64,000 nt of DNA from Cellulophaga lytica DSM 7489 (GTDB taxonomy: Bacteria; Bacteroidota; Bacteroidia; Flavobacteriales; Flavobacteriaceae): positions 3,084,501 to 3,148,500 of the forward strand of contig NC_015167.1 in assembly GCF_000190595.1 (NCBI RefSeq), read 5' to 3'. Within the stretch, counting starts at the first letter, position 1, and every line of letters starts with the position of its first letter. The position numbers and the translations under genes were made by a program. The notes beneath the pieces are model-generated. The model was not told the origin of the DNA and ran no database searches. It saw only the letters and a program-made list of their open reading frames with translations. Shown here piece by piece: positions 54,412-62,566 of this stretch.

Positions 54412-54903
54412 ATGAAAAAGTATTTATATTTATACCTATTTATTTTTGCAGCATTAATTGCATTATATCAGTTTGTAAGTGCAAATAAAATGATAGATGC
54501 TACAAACACTAAATTTGCTAAATTACAAACTCAAATAGAAACGCTTGAAGACTCTATACAAAAGGCTACTATTAAAGAGCTAGATCTCAAATATTTTTTA
54601 CTAGAAAATAATGATGATGCATTAACTAATTTTGATCACTTAAAATTAGAAAACCCTACAAGATATATTGAAGATAAGTTAATTGAAACCAATGAAGCTA
54701 AGGGAGATAACCCATTAGTGCCTTATGAAGGTATGGAAGGAGATTTTAAAATAAATAAAATTAAAGTTTTAAACCATAAATGGATTATTGCAGATTTTTC
54801 TGATGGTAAATATTGGGGAGAATTACTTATTAAGTATGACCTTAAAGATGATTTAGGTGTAGACTTTACTATGATGGATCATTTATTGTACCGTAGAGAC
54901 TAA
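54412..54903 (+). CDS. Membrane-anchored protein of unknown function
   Basis: A 163-residue protein with an N-terminal hydrophobic helix (about 3-20: KYLYLYLFIFAALIALYQFV) that is either a signal anchor or signal peptide. A short coiled coil (about 30-60: TKFAKLQTQIETLEDSIQKA) and a small globular domain (about 90-163: KINKIKVLNHKWIIADFSDGKYWGELLIKYDL) follow. It is probably periplasmic. It is cotranscribed with the PhnP-like hydrolase. No family recognised. Confidence 0.72.
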   Translation: MKKYLYLYLFIFAALIALYQFVSANKMIDATNTKFAKLQTQIETLEDSIQKATIKELDLKYFLLENNDDALTNFDHLKLENPTRYIEDKLIETNEAKGDNPLVPYEGMEGDFKINKIKVLNHKWIIADFSDGKYWGELLIKYDLKDDLGVDFTMMDHLLYRRD

Positions 54904-54924
54904 TGTATTTGCAGAGTTTAAAAT

Positions 54925-54960
54925 AAAGCCCCTGAATTACAATTCAGGGGCTTTATTTTT
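54925..54960. terminator. Strong bidirectional terminator
   Basis: A perfect 14-bp inverted repeat (AAAGCCCCTGAATT / AATTCAGGGGCTTT) with a two-base loop is followed by a T-rich tract. It serves the plus-strand pair and the converging esterase operon. Confidence 0.92.
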
Positions 54961-54975
54961 TACTAAAATTTAAAA

Positions 54976-55635
54976 CTATATTTTAGTAGACAACCACTCT
55001 TTAAACGAATAAAAATTTTGTGGGGCAACACCGTGCCCAACAGGGTACTCTTCATAAGTGCAAGTTATGCCTAAGTTTTTTAAATAATTTGGTGTTTTTT
55101 GAGCCCAACTTACTGGTATTACTTGGTCTACACTGCCATGAGAGGCATAAATGTTTAGTTTACTAGGATCTTTGTCTGTCTTAAGTTTATCTATTAAATT
55201 TTCATTAATATAACCACTTAAAGCTATTACATTTTTTACTTTTTCAGGATAAGAAATTGCCGTTGCGTAACTTAAAATTGCACCTTGACTAAATCCTAAA
55301 AGTGTAACATTATCTTTATCTAAGTTATAAGTATTACAAGCTTCATCTATAAAATTTAGTATTTTTTGTATAGACTCTGCAGCTTGTTCATCATCACTCC
55401 ATTTTCCTTTTTCTGCATCAAAATTTATAGCATACCAAGCATTGCCGTAAGGCTGCATAGGGTAGGGAGCACGTACAGATATAATACAAAGTTCTTTTTG
55501 TAATTCTGGAGCAAAAGAAAAAAGATCTTCTTCATTACTACCGTAACCGTGTAGCATAAATAAAACAGGGGTTTTATCTTGCTCTATAGTTGCTGGTTTT
55601 ATTATGTGTTCTAAGGATAAAGGTGCTGTAGTCAT
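54976..55635 (-). CDS. Alpha/beta hydrolase, carboxylesterase/phospholipase type
   Basis: A 219-residue cytoplasmic esterase of the carboxylesterase/phospholipase family (YpfH-like). The nucleophile serine lies in GFSQGA near residue 114, the aspartate in HGSVDQVIPVSWA near 170, and the histidine in YPVGHGVAPQ near 200. The early VLFMLHGYGSNEEDLF is the oxyanion-hole region. The substrate is probably a short-chain or lysophospholipid ester. It follows the small membrane protein gene with one base between. Confidence 0.85.
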   Translation of the reverse strand: MTTAPLSLEHIIKPATIEQDKTPVLFMLHGYGSNEEDLFSFAPELQKELCIISVRAPYPMQPYGNAWYAINFDAEKGKWSDDEQAAESIQKILNFIDEACNTYNLDKDNVTLLGFSQGAILSYATAISYPEKVKNVIALSGYINENLIDKLKTDKDPSKLNIYASHGSVDQVIPVSWAQKTPNYLKNLGITCTYEEYPVGHGVAPQNFYSFKEWLSTKI

Positions 55636-55636
55636 A

Positions 55637-55960
55637 CTAATTTATAAAAGTGAACCATTTTTGAGATGCTTTTCCAATAAATGGAATTGCTTGTTTTTTG
55701 TTGTTTAACATACCAATAAACCCATAGGTCCATAGTACTATGTAAGATATGTATAAACCGGCCGAAGCATACAGGTTTAACCATTGACTAATAAATAACG
55801 CAAAACCTAAAAAAAATAAGTTTAAACCAAAGTTTTGTCTAATATGAAAACGAGCAAAGTCGTGCTTGTCATCCATATTCATTGTAATTGCTATTAATGT
55901 ACCTACACCAGTTAAGTAAGACACTATTGCTGTAGTTTTTCCTTTAGGATTTGTACTCAT
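55637..55960 (-). CDS. Small membrane protein, DUF4870-like
   Basis: A 107-residue protein with three to four hydrophobic helices (TAIVSYLTGVGTLIAITMN, FGLNLFFLGFALFISQWL, LYISYIVLWTYGFIGML). The loop KHDFARFHIRQNFGL is typical of the DUF4870/Tic20-like group. The ATG at 55960 gives MSTNPKGK; starting at 55993 would add eleven residues within the upstream terminator region. Function unknown. It is directly followed by the esterase gene. Confidence 0.75.
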   Translation of the reverse strand: MSTNPKGKTTAIVSYLTGVGTLIAITMNMDDKHDFARFHIRQNFGLNLFFLGFALFISQWLNLYASAGLYISYIVLWTYGFIGMLNNKKQAIPFIGKASQKWFTFIN

Positions 55961-55990
55961 TATATTTTTTTGTGCAAGGTAAAAATTTTG

Positions 55991-56026
55991 CAAAAAAAAA
56001 GAGGTCTAATTAAGACCTCTTTTTAT
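55991..56026. terminator. Terminator of the 140-residue membrane protein gene
   Basis: The stem AAAGAGGTCT / AGACCTCTTT with A-run on the left acts on the minus strand, 17 bases beyond the stop at 56041. Confidence 0.8.
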
Positions 56027-56040
56027 ATATTATATTGTAA

Positions 56041-56463
56041 TTACACAAAGAATAATAGTTTAGTAATAATTTGCCAAACTCCTAAAGCAATTGCGGCAAT
56101 ACCTAATTTACCTTGTAAAGGTCTTAGTTTTGCTAATAAAAGTTCCCCTTTTGCTTTTGCTTCTTCATTTTTAGATAATAAATGTTTGTTTATCATTCCG
56201 TAACCTAAAATAAATCCTAAAGCAGCTAAAAGTACATTTACAGCTAAAAAAGTTGCCCAATAAATAGGATAAGTGGTAAGCCACCCAAGGTTTAATATAG
56301 AGGAAATAATTCCCCAAACTCCCCAAACACAAAATGCTAAACCTATCCAGCCTTGGTAAGGTGTAATTTTGTCTAAAAGTTCTTGTGCATCAGGTTTTCT
56401 AGATAATAGTAAAGATGGTGCGGCTAAAATGCCTAGTATTATTAACGTAATTCCAAAAATCAT
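56041..56463 (-). CDS. Integral membrane protein of unknown function
   Basis: A 140-residue protein with four hydrophobic segments, spanning about 1-18, 38-57, 63-86 and 115-138. Two similar halves are suggested by repeated '[23 protein letters not shown]' and '[23 protein letters not shown]' segments, so it may be an internal duplication. No named family recognised. It is transcribed alone. Confidence 0.72.
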   Translation of the reverse strand: MIFGITLIILGILAAPSLLLSRKPDAQELLDKITPYQGWIGLAFCVWGVWGIISSILNLGWLTTYPIYWATFLAVNVLLAALGFILGYGMINKHLLSKNEEAKAKGELLLAKLRPLQGKLGIAAIALGVWQIITKLLFFV

Positions 56464-56531
56464 AATTTATTAATTAGTTGGTTAAAAAAGTTGACTATCT
56501 ATTAGTCTTTTTAATAACGCAACTAAATAGT

Positions 56532-57788
56532 TTAAAGTATTTTTACCCTATCCTTATTTAAAATACCAAAAACTTGACCTTTTAACTTTTCTTCAAAAAA
56601 CATACAGTTTTTAGCAGTACTTATAGATGTGTTTTTACTTATAAAATGTTGTGTATCTTCATCAAATAAAGTAAAACAAGCTGTTTTGCCTTCTTTTATT
56701 TCTGGTTTTTGTAAACCATAGCGTTCTCTGCCTTTTGTTAAAATTTCTACAGTTGTTTCGGTATCAAAAATAGTATTTAATAAACCAAATGACGACTCTA
56801 AACCTATGGTGCCGTAAGCTGCATTATCAAACTCAATTTTTTTCTGTTCAATATCTAAAGGCGTATGATCTGTAGTTACAAAATCTATAGTGCCATTTTT
56901 AACAGCGTTAATTAGTGCTGTTTTGTCTTTTTTGGTTCGTAATGGAGGTAATACTTTATATGTTGTGTCAAATTCTGTTAGCTTGCTATCTGTGTAAAGT
57001 AAATTATATAAAGCAACACTACAACTTACATCTAGTCCTTTTTTCTTAGCGTCTGATATTAATTTTACAGACCCTGCAGTAGATATTGTTGGTATGTGTA
57101 ATTTACCTCCTGTGTATTCTAAAATAAATAAATCTCTGGCTACTTGTAGCTCCTCAGCTAATGCAGGAATTCCTTTTAATCCAAGACTTGTAGAAACATC
57201 TCCTTCATTAACTATCCCTTTACCAGCAATTTTAGTATCTAACGGAAATGAATAAATTAATCCATTAAAATTTTGAGCATACTGCAATGCTATTTTTAAT
57301 AGGTTAGAGTTGCTAGTTGCTTTTTTGTAATCAGAAAACCCAACTGCGCCAGCGTTTTTCATATCATACAATTCTGCTAAATCTACAGTTTCACTATTTA
57401 CAGTTAATGCACCTAGCGGATGTAAACTTGTTGTTTCTTGGCTTGCTTTATTTTTTATAAAAGCAATAGTAGAGCTTGTATACGGAATTGGATTTGTGTT
57501 GGTATTTAATATAATGTCTGTAAAGCCGCCTTTAGCAGCAGTTTTTAATCCGTTTGCTATTGTTTCTCTTTCTTCAAAACCAGGTTCTCCAAATGATACG
57601 CTAGTATCTAACCAGCCAATAGATATGCATAAGTTTTTTTTAGATATGACAGATGTATTTTTTTCTGGAGTTATAGTATCTGCAATTTTACTAATAACAC
57701 CATTTAGAACTAAAATATCTTTAGTTTTTAGATGGATATCTTTGTTTGATTTATCAAAAATTTTGGCAGATTTTATTAATATATTCAT
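56532..57788 (-). CDS. Dihydroorotase homologue lacking metal ligands
   Basis: A 418-residue amidohydrolase-fold protein. Its overall pattern matches class I dihydroorotases: FGEPGFEERETIANGLKTAAKGGFTDI (66-92), NTNTNP and TTDHTPL (D307, H308). But key metal ligands are missing. The DxHxH motif is D61-T-S-V-S65, the AHCED-type segment is SFPLD near 180, and the second histidine of the HxxH region (LHIPTISTAGS, 230-240) is threonine. It should therefore be catalytically inactive, like the noncatalytic PyrC' that supports aspartate carbamoyltransferase in some bacteria. The start overlaps the BatA-type gene by four bases (ATGA). Confidence 0.85.
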   Translation of the reverse strand: MNILIKSAKIFDKSNKDIHLKTKDILVLNGVISKIADTITPEKNTSVISKKNLCISIGWLDTSVSFGEPGFEERETIANGLKTAAKGGFTDIILNTNTNPIPYTSSTIAFIKNKASQETTSLHPLGALTVNSETVDLAELYDMKNAGAVGFSDYKKATSNSNLLKIALQYAQNFNGLIYSFPLDTKIAGKGIVNEGDVSTSLGLKGIPALAEELQVARDLFILEYTGGKLHIPTISTAGSVKLISDAKKKGLDVSCSVALYNLLYTDSKLTEFDTTYKVLPPLRTKKDKTALINAVKNGTIDFVTTDHTPLDIEQKKIEFDNAAYGTIGLESSFGLLNTIFDTETTVEILTKGRERYGLQKPEIKEGKTACFTLFDEDTQHFISKNTSISTAKNCMFFEEKLKGQVFGILNKDRVKIL

Positions 57789-59707
57789 TTAAAATATTTT
57801 TGAATAAGAACTTCTAGTACTAAAAAAAACAACGCAAAAATAACAAACCATTTCCAAAGCTCATGTACCTTTTGGTTATTTTCTAATTTGATTAATAATT
57901 GACCAATACTATCGTTATTTTTACTGTTAATTATAGTGTTAGTATCTATATACTGTAATTTACTTTCATCTCTATTATAATTAAAACTAATAGAACCTAG
58001 CTCTGTGTCTGCTTTTTTAATTTTGTAAATACCAGCTTTTTTAGGCGTGTTACTAAATGTTAAGGTTGCCTTATTAGTAAATGCTTGTTGTTGCGGAATA
58101 ATTTCAGTTTTACCTTTTGTAATTTTTAGAACAACATCTTTATCTAGTTTTGTTTCTACATCTACATTAGTTGTTTTATTTAAAGTAGCATATAGTTTAG
58201 GTATATTAAAACTGCTGTATCCTATATTATATAAAGTAGGTACAATTAGGGGAGAGCCTTTAAAGTTAGAGTTTTTTGTAGTTAAACTACTGGTAAAGAA
58301 ATAAACCCCGTTTGCTCCTAATAAAAAAGGAGAGCCATCTTGGTAGCTTAAAATTGAAGGAGCAGAACTGGTTACAATTAAAGAGCTATTAACCGTAGGG
58401 TACTGAAAGTTTGTTACCCTTTTTTGAAATACATTTTTGTATAATGTATGAGAAAAATTAATACCAGTAATTTTACGTTCTATTTTAGTTGTTCCTTTAA
58501 TGTTTGTTTTAAAATAGTTTGATAGTAAATTATTATAGCTATTAGCATCTGTTTGTAAAGAAGGAATTATTAATAAACTTCCTCCATTTTTAGTAAATGA
58601 AACTATAGCATTTTTTAAAGATTCAGGAATTAAGTCTACTTCGTTTAAAACAATTAAATTTTGGCTAGGAATTTTACTGTAATTTAATTGGTTTATTGTT
58701 GTTGTAGTAGTTGTAAATTCATCTTCTGTAAATATTTTATTTAAAAAGTTGTTGTCTGTATTAGAAATAGTTAACACTTTTATTTTTTCTCTTTTATTTA
58801 TATTAAAAAAGAAACTATTATCATAAAGTAAACCTGTATCTGTAAGCTCTATTTTACCATTAATTTTAACGTCTTTTGGTAATGTAAAATTTACTTCAGC
58901 TTTTTTAGAAGAATTAAATAATGCTGATGTTTTTGCTATTAATGTATCGTTATTATAAAGCGCAACCGCTGTGTTTTTTACATTGTTATTAGCTGTTAGG
59001 TTAGCACTTAGCTCTATATTGCTGGCATCTGTGTTAGAAATATAGATGCTATCAATACTAATATTATTAAAATTATTGGTTTTTTGTTTAACAGTGTAAA
59101 CATTTATATTTTTTGTACTATCTAAACTTACAGCATTAGTTTTCTGTTGAAAATCAGACACAATAATTAAATCTTTAATACTATTGTTATTAGAACTAAA
59201 TAGTGTGTTTGCCTTTAATAAAACATCATTTAAATGCAGCTGATTACTACTGTGCTCTAATGAAAGTAAATTATTTTGTATTTCTTTTAAAACTACATTT
59301 TTGTAGGTGCTTGTATTTGTAAAAAGACTAAAAACTTTTTCTTTTGGTGTATTTTTTACCAGCTCTTGTACTGCACTTTGTAAAATACTTGTGCCGTTAT
59401 TAGGAGCTTGCATACTAAAAGAATTATCTATGTAAATGACAGTTTCTCTCTTTTTAAAAACATCTTTTTTTGCAAAATAAGGCTGAGCAAAGGCTATAAT
59501 TAAAGCTGTAAATAGTAAAAGTCTAGTTATTAAAAGAAGCCACTTTTTTAAGTTTTTAGCTTTTTTGGATTGCGTTTTTACCTTTTGCAACATTGCAACG
59601 TTGGTAAAAGGAGTTTTTTTAAATCTACGGAGTTGAAAAAGATGAATAAATAGAGGAACCAATAGTAAAAATAAAGCCCAAAGAAGTTCCGGATATTTAA
59701 ACTGCAT
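57785..59707 (-). CDS. BatA-domain membrane protein with VWA-like region
   Basis: A 640-residue inner-membrane protein. The N-terminus is a BatA domain: helix 1 (about 5-24), basic linker LRRFKKTPFTNVAMLQKV and helix 2 (about 55-74). A VWA-like segment follows with DNSFSM near 93-98, a DxSxS variant, then a long beta-rich extracytoplasmic region and a final membrane helix near 617-635. Bat proteins are linked to aerotolerance and MoxR/VWA systems in Bacteroidetes. The stop overlaps the dihydroorotase-like gene by four bases, so both are co-translated. Confidence 0.82.
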   Translation of the reverse strand: MQFKYPELLWALFLLLVPLFIHLFQLRRFKKTPFTNVAMLQKVKTQSKKAKNLKKWLLLITRLLLFTALIIAFAQPYFAKKDVFKKRETVIYIDNSFSMQAPNNGTSILQSAVQELVKNTPKEKVFSLFTNTSTYKNVVLKEIQNNLLSLEHSSNQLHLNDVLLKANTLFSSNNNSIKDLIIVSDFQQKTNAVSLDSTKNINVYTVKQKTNNFNNISIDSIYISNTDASNIELSANLTANNNVKNTAVALYNNDTLIAKTSALFNSSKKAEVNFTLPKDVKINGKIELTDTGLLYDNSFFFNINKREKIKVLTISNTDNNFLNKIFTEDEFTTTTTTINQLNYSKIPSQNLIVLNEVDLIPESLKNAIVSFTKNGGSLLIIPSLQTDANSYNNLLSNYFKTNIKGTTKIERKITGINFSHTLYKNVFQKRVTNFQYPTVNSSLIVTSSAPSILSYQDGSPFLLGANGVYFFTSSLTTKNSNFKGSPLIVPTLYNIGYSSFNIPKLYATLNKTTNVDVETKLDKDVVLKITKGKTEIIPQQQAFTNKATLTFSNTPKKAGIYKIKKADTELGSISFNYNRDESKLQYIDTNTIINSKNNDSIGQLLIKLENNQKVHELWKWFVIFALFFLVLEVLIQKYFK

Positions 59708-59760
59708 TCCTTAATTTGATTTTTCAAATATAATGAAATTGCAGCAAAGCAGATAATACT

Positions 59761-60768
59761 TTAGCAAAAGAAAAAATAATCTTTTATTGTATTAATTTTT
59801 AAAGAATTAAGGTAGGTTTTTATACTTTTCTGCTCTTCTTGGTTAGCAACTGTAATTATAATTTGAGGATTTTTAACATCTGTGAGGACTGTAAAATGCT
59901 GTAATTTTATGTTGTAAATGTCTTTACCTATTTTTTGTTGGTTGTTACATACCCATTTAAAGTTAATATTTTTTTTAATTAGTTTTTTAGCAATTTCTTT
60001 TCCTTTTTTACCGGCACCCCAAACAAGTAGTGTTTTGTTTTTGCTATATTCTAACTCTAAAAAATAGTCAAGCTTTATATCTAAAAAGTAATTTTGTGCA
60101 TAATGCTCACTGGTTCGTGATGTTCTGGTGGTATAGTCTCTCCACATATGCAAAACCCTGTTACATGGTATACATTGTATATTGTGCTTGTAAAATCTAA
60201 ATGCTAAATCATAATCCTCAGGATATGTGTTGGGGTTAAATGCGTCTACATTTTCAAAGTCAGATTTATGTACCATCCAGCAAGGAGAAGGTATAACACA
60301 CTCTTTGTATATTTCGGTGTAATTAGTACCAATTGAAGTTAATTTATTTAGCCATGCTTCATATTTTTTATAGCCTTCGTTAACGCCGTTTTCTGCAAAG
60401 TATTTAACCTTACCAACAGCAATATGTTTTTTGCCACTTTTTAAAAGCGAAGAAAGCATAACCTCAATCTTTTCAGGCATCATTATATCATCAGAATCCA
60501 TTCTGGTAATATAGCTTCCATTAGATAATTTATAAGCTAACTGCAACGCGTTAATTATGCCTTTTCCAGTATTTAAAGTAGTTTTTATTCTGTTATCTTT
60601 AGCAGTGTATTTTTCTAATATTTTAGCACTTTTGTCTGTAGAATGATCATTAATAGCAATCACCTCCCAATTGGTATAGGTTTGAGAGATTATAGACGTT
60701 ATGCAGTCATCAAAAAATTTCTCAACATTTTTAAACGGTATTAAAATACTAACCAAAGGGGTGTTCAT
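59761..60768 (-). CDS. Family 2 glycosyltransferase with C-terminal nucleotide-binding-like domain
   Basis: A 335-residue enzyme. Residues about 5-225 form a GT-A family 2 domain: VSILIPFKNVEKFFDDCITSI, AINDHSTDKS and the metal-binding DxD in ITRMDSDDIMMPEKI near residue 95. Residues about 245-335 form a second small domain beginning LLVWGAGKKGKEIAKKL, a Rossmann-like glycine-rich loop, then NPQIIITVANQEEQ. Such a fusion is uncommon but is seen in some Bacteroidota. It starts four bases after the SGNH hydrolase stop. Sugar and acceptor unknown. Confidence 0.85.
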   Translation of the reverse strand: MNTPLVSILIPFKNVEKFFDDCITSIISQTYTNWEVIAINDHSTDKSAKILEKYTAKDNRIKTTLNTGKGIINALQLAYKLSNGSYITRMDSDDIMMPEKIEVMLSSLLKSGKKHIAVGKVKYFAENGVNEGYKKYEAWLNKLTSIGTNYTEIYKECVIPSPCWMVHKSDFENVDAFNPNTYPEDYDLAFRFYKHNIQCIPCNRVLHMWRDYTTRTSRTSEHYAQNYFLDIKLDYFLELEYSKNKTLLVWGAGKKGKEIAKKLIKKNINFKWVCNNQQKIGKDIYNIKLQHFTVLTDVKNPQIIITVANQEEQKSIKTYLNSLKINTIKDYFFFC

Positions 60769-60772
60769 GGCA

Positions 60773-61462
60773 CTATTGTTTAAGTGCTTTTTTTATAGCA
60801 GTTTCTGCTAAAGGAGCCATAATTTGATATCCTTTTTTATTAGGGTGCACGCCATCACCAGAGTGTTCTTTTTGTAATCCGTTTTCTGTAGTAGCCATAG
60901 CAGAAAAATAATCTAAATAAATTAAATTGTTTTCTTTAGCATAGGTTTTAAGCTTTTTATTTAGGGCAGGTATTTTTATGTTAGGCTCTTTGTTAGGAGA
61001 CCAAGGGTAATCAAAAGCAGGTAGTGTAGAGCAAATAATTACTTTTATATTGTTAGTAATGGCAAGTTCTGACATACTTTTTATATTGTTGGTAATTTCA
61101 TCTAATGTGGTAGGGCCTGTGTTACCAGCAATATCATTTGTGCCAGCTAGTATTACAACAACTTTAGGTTTTAGGTTTATAACATCTTGCCTAAAACGTA
61201 TAAGCATTTGGGGTGTGGTTTGCCCGCTTATACCTCTGTTAATATAATTTTTATTTTCAAAAAAGCTAGGCATTGCATTACTCCAGCCTTCTGTAATAGA
61301 GTTACCCATAAAAACAACTCTATTGTTATTTGTAGGTGTAGTAGTATTTAGTTCTTTATTAGCTTTTTTATATTTATTTAAATTGGCCCAGTCTTGAGCT
61401 TGAGAGGTACATGACATAAAAAAACATAAAATTAAAAAACAAAGTGTAGTTACTTTTTTCAT
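60773..61462 (-). CDS. Exported SGNH/GDSL hydrolase
   Basis: A 229-residue esterase with an N-terminal export signal; FFMSC around residue 18 could be a lipobox. Block I is FMGNSITEGW, with the nucleophile S55 (GNS in place of GDS). Block II glycine is in GISGQTT, block III is ILAGTNDIAG, and block V is SGDGVHPNKKGYQ with the Asp-His pair. It resembles acylhydrolases that remove acetyl groups from glycans or phospholipids. It is the first gene of an operon with the glycosyltransferase. Confidence 0.87.
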   Translation of the reverse strand: MKKVTTLCFLILCFFMSCTSQAQDWANLNKYKKANKELNTTTPTNNNRVVFMGNSITEGWSNAMPSFFENKNYINRGISGQTTPQMLIRFRQDVINLKPKVVVILAGTNDIAGNTGPTTLDEITNNIKSMSELAITNNIKVIICSTLPAFDYPWSPNKEPNIKIPALNKKLKTYAKENNLIYLDYFSAMATTENGLQKEHSGDGVHPNKKGYQIMAPLAETAIKKALKQ

Positions 61463-61582
61463 CTTTTAGGTTAATTAAAGTACCAAGGTAGTAAAAAATG
61501 AAAAAAATAACTGTATATAAATAAATAATAGGTGTAGGTACGTATTACTATTTATATACAGTTTTTATAAGAATATATGTTG

Positions 61583-62026
61583 TTATATTTTTTTAATGTT
61601 AGCATTTAAACCTTCAACTATGCCAAGAATGTTGTTTATAGTTTCTGTAAAATGATGCTTAATTAAATCGTTGGGGATGCGAATAGTTGTAAAGCCATTT
61701 TTAAAAGAATGCATTGCTTCTTCTAAATCGTTTATTGCCTGTTCATGAGTTAGCATATGGTACTCTGTATCTATTTCTATATTTAATTTAACTCTAGAAA
61801 TAGCAATGTCTATAGATTTTTTACCATCCCACCATTCTAACATTGGTGTTAAGCCTCTCTCTTTAAGACCATAGTATAACTGTATAGCTTCTTTAGGCGT
61901 ATTGTTTTTTATAATAAGCCTGTTTAATCTCACTTGATGCTTTGCACATAACTCAACTCCAAATGCATCAATAGCATTTTTATGGTCAATATAGCTTAGC
62001 TCTTTCTTACATTCTAAACATGTCAT
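61583..62026 (-). CDS. Small protein with CxxC motif and DUF559-like nuclease-type core
   Basis: A 147-residue protein. The N-terminus has CLEC (C3, C6) and CAKH (C27, H30), a likely zinc-binding knuckle. The middle reads LTPMLEWWDGKKSIDIAISRVKLNIEIDTEYH, which resembles the PD-(D/E)xK core of DUF559/very short patch repair-like proteins (D...ExD). The final part is helical. A DNA-related function is plausible but unproven. It is transcribed away from the ilv region. Confidence 0.65.
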   Translation of the reverse strand: MTCLECKKELSYIDHKNAIDAFGVELCAKHQVRLNRLIIKNNTPKEAIQLYYGLKERGLTPMLEWWDGKKSIDIAISRVKLNIEIDTEYHMLTHEQAINDLEEAMHSFKNGFTTIRIPNDLIKHHFTETINNILGIVEGLNANIKKI

Positions 62027-62094
62027 TAATAGTAGGTTTAATAAGGTTTGGGATTATTATAACCGTGCTTTTTTAGGTTTATTATTTACGTTTC

Positions 62095-62138
62095 GATGAA
62101 ATACACACAAGTTTTTGCTTTTTAGATGAAATGCACAC
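62095..62138. repeat. Two near-identical direct repeats upstream of the ilv leader
   Basis: GATGAAATACACAC (62095-62108) and GATGAAATGCACAC (62125-62138) differ by one base and are spaced exactly 30 bp, about three helical turns. They lie between the divergent minus-strand gene and the ilv leader. They could be a regulator-binding pair; no further evidence. Confidence 0.4.
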
Positions 62139-62176
62139 TTTTTAAGAAGATGTTAAGTAATTTCTCAAAAAAAATA

Positions 62177-62206
62177 TTGTCAATAAATAAAAAATATCTA
62201 ATATTG
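62177..62206 (+). promoter_or_regulatory. Possible promoter of the ilv leader transcript
   Basis: TTG (62177-62179), 19 bases and TAATATTG (62199-62206, one mismatch to TAnnTTTG). Transcription would begin only a few bases before the leader ATG at 62216, so this assignment is tentative. Confidence 0.35.
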
Positions 62207-62215
62207 CTATCAGCA

Positions 62216-62272
62216 ATGAAAAACAACATAATTATTATCGTATTAGTCATTATTATCTCTCTCTGGGGATGA
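62216..62272 (+). CDS. ilv operon leader peptide
   Basis: An 18-residue open frame encoding MKNNIIIIVLVIIISLWG. Eleven of its residues are Ile, Val or Leu (seven Ile, two Val, two Leu), the end products controlled by the ilv pathway. It lies 350 bases upstream of ilvD and just before a strong terminator hairpin. This is the standard layout of ribosome-mediated attenuation. Ribosomes stalling at the branched-chain codons would leave 62269-62281 free for antiterminator pairing. Confidence 0.88.
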   Translation: MKNNIIIIVLVIIISLWG

Positions 62273-62310
62273 TACGGTCTTATATTGATTTTAAGAAAAG
62301 CCTGTGTCAT
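62269..62310 (+). promoter_or_regulatory. Antiterminator stem of the ilv attenuator
   Basis: Bases 62269-62281 (ATGATACGGTCTT) can pair with 62298-62310 (AAGCCTGTGTCAT): 12 of 13 positions pair, counting two G-U pairs, with one mismatch. The second partner is the 5' arm of the terminator, so the two structures exclude each other. The first partner covers the leader stop codon, so a ribosome that finishes the peptide would mask it. Confidence 0.7.
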
Positions 62311-62337
62311 ATAAAATTGACACAGGCTTTTTTTTGT
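62296..62337 (+). terminator. Attenuator terminator upstream of ilvD
   Basis: The perfect stem AAAAGCCTGTGTCA / TGACACAGGCTTTT with loop TATAAAAT is followed by an eight-T run. It lies 24 bases after the leader peptide stop codon and 230 bases before ilvD, where a normal gene-end terminator would make no sense. Confidence 0.92.
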
Positions 62338-62566
62338 TTTCAACTTTATTACAACCATTATCTAATTAAACTATTAAAGGAAATAAAATAGCTGAATGTG
62401 ATACAAAATATGGTTTTATATTGTTGTAAATCAGTTAATTAAATTAATATATAGGAAGTTGGATTTATACTAAAAAACAATGTTAAAAAAATGAAGAAAG
62501 TGAAAGAATTATATTTGAATAGTAAATTATATTCAATAAACAATAAGAATTACAAGATATAGCCAA
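62338..62566. other. Leader between attenuator and ilvD
   Basis: AT-rich non-coding sequence with no credible reading frame. A TATATTTG box at 62510-62517 matches TAnnTTTG and could be a second promoter that bypasses the attenuator, but I see no -33 element. Confidence 0.4.

Noticed and set aside
62122-62358. A 78-codon minus-strand frame across the ilv leader
   Set aside because: It runs opposite the leader peptide and the attenuator hairpin, whose structure is explained better by regulation.
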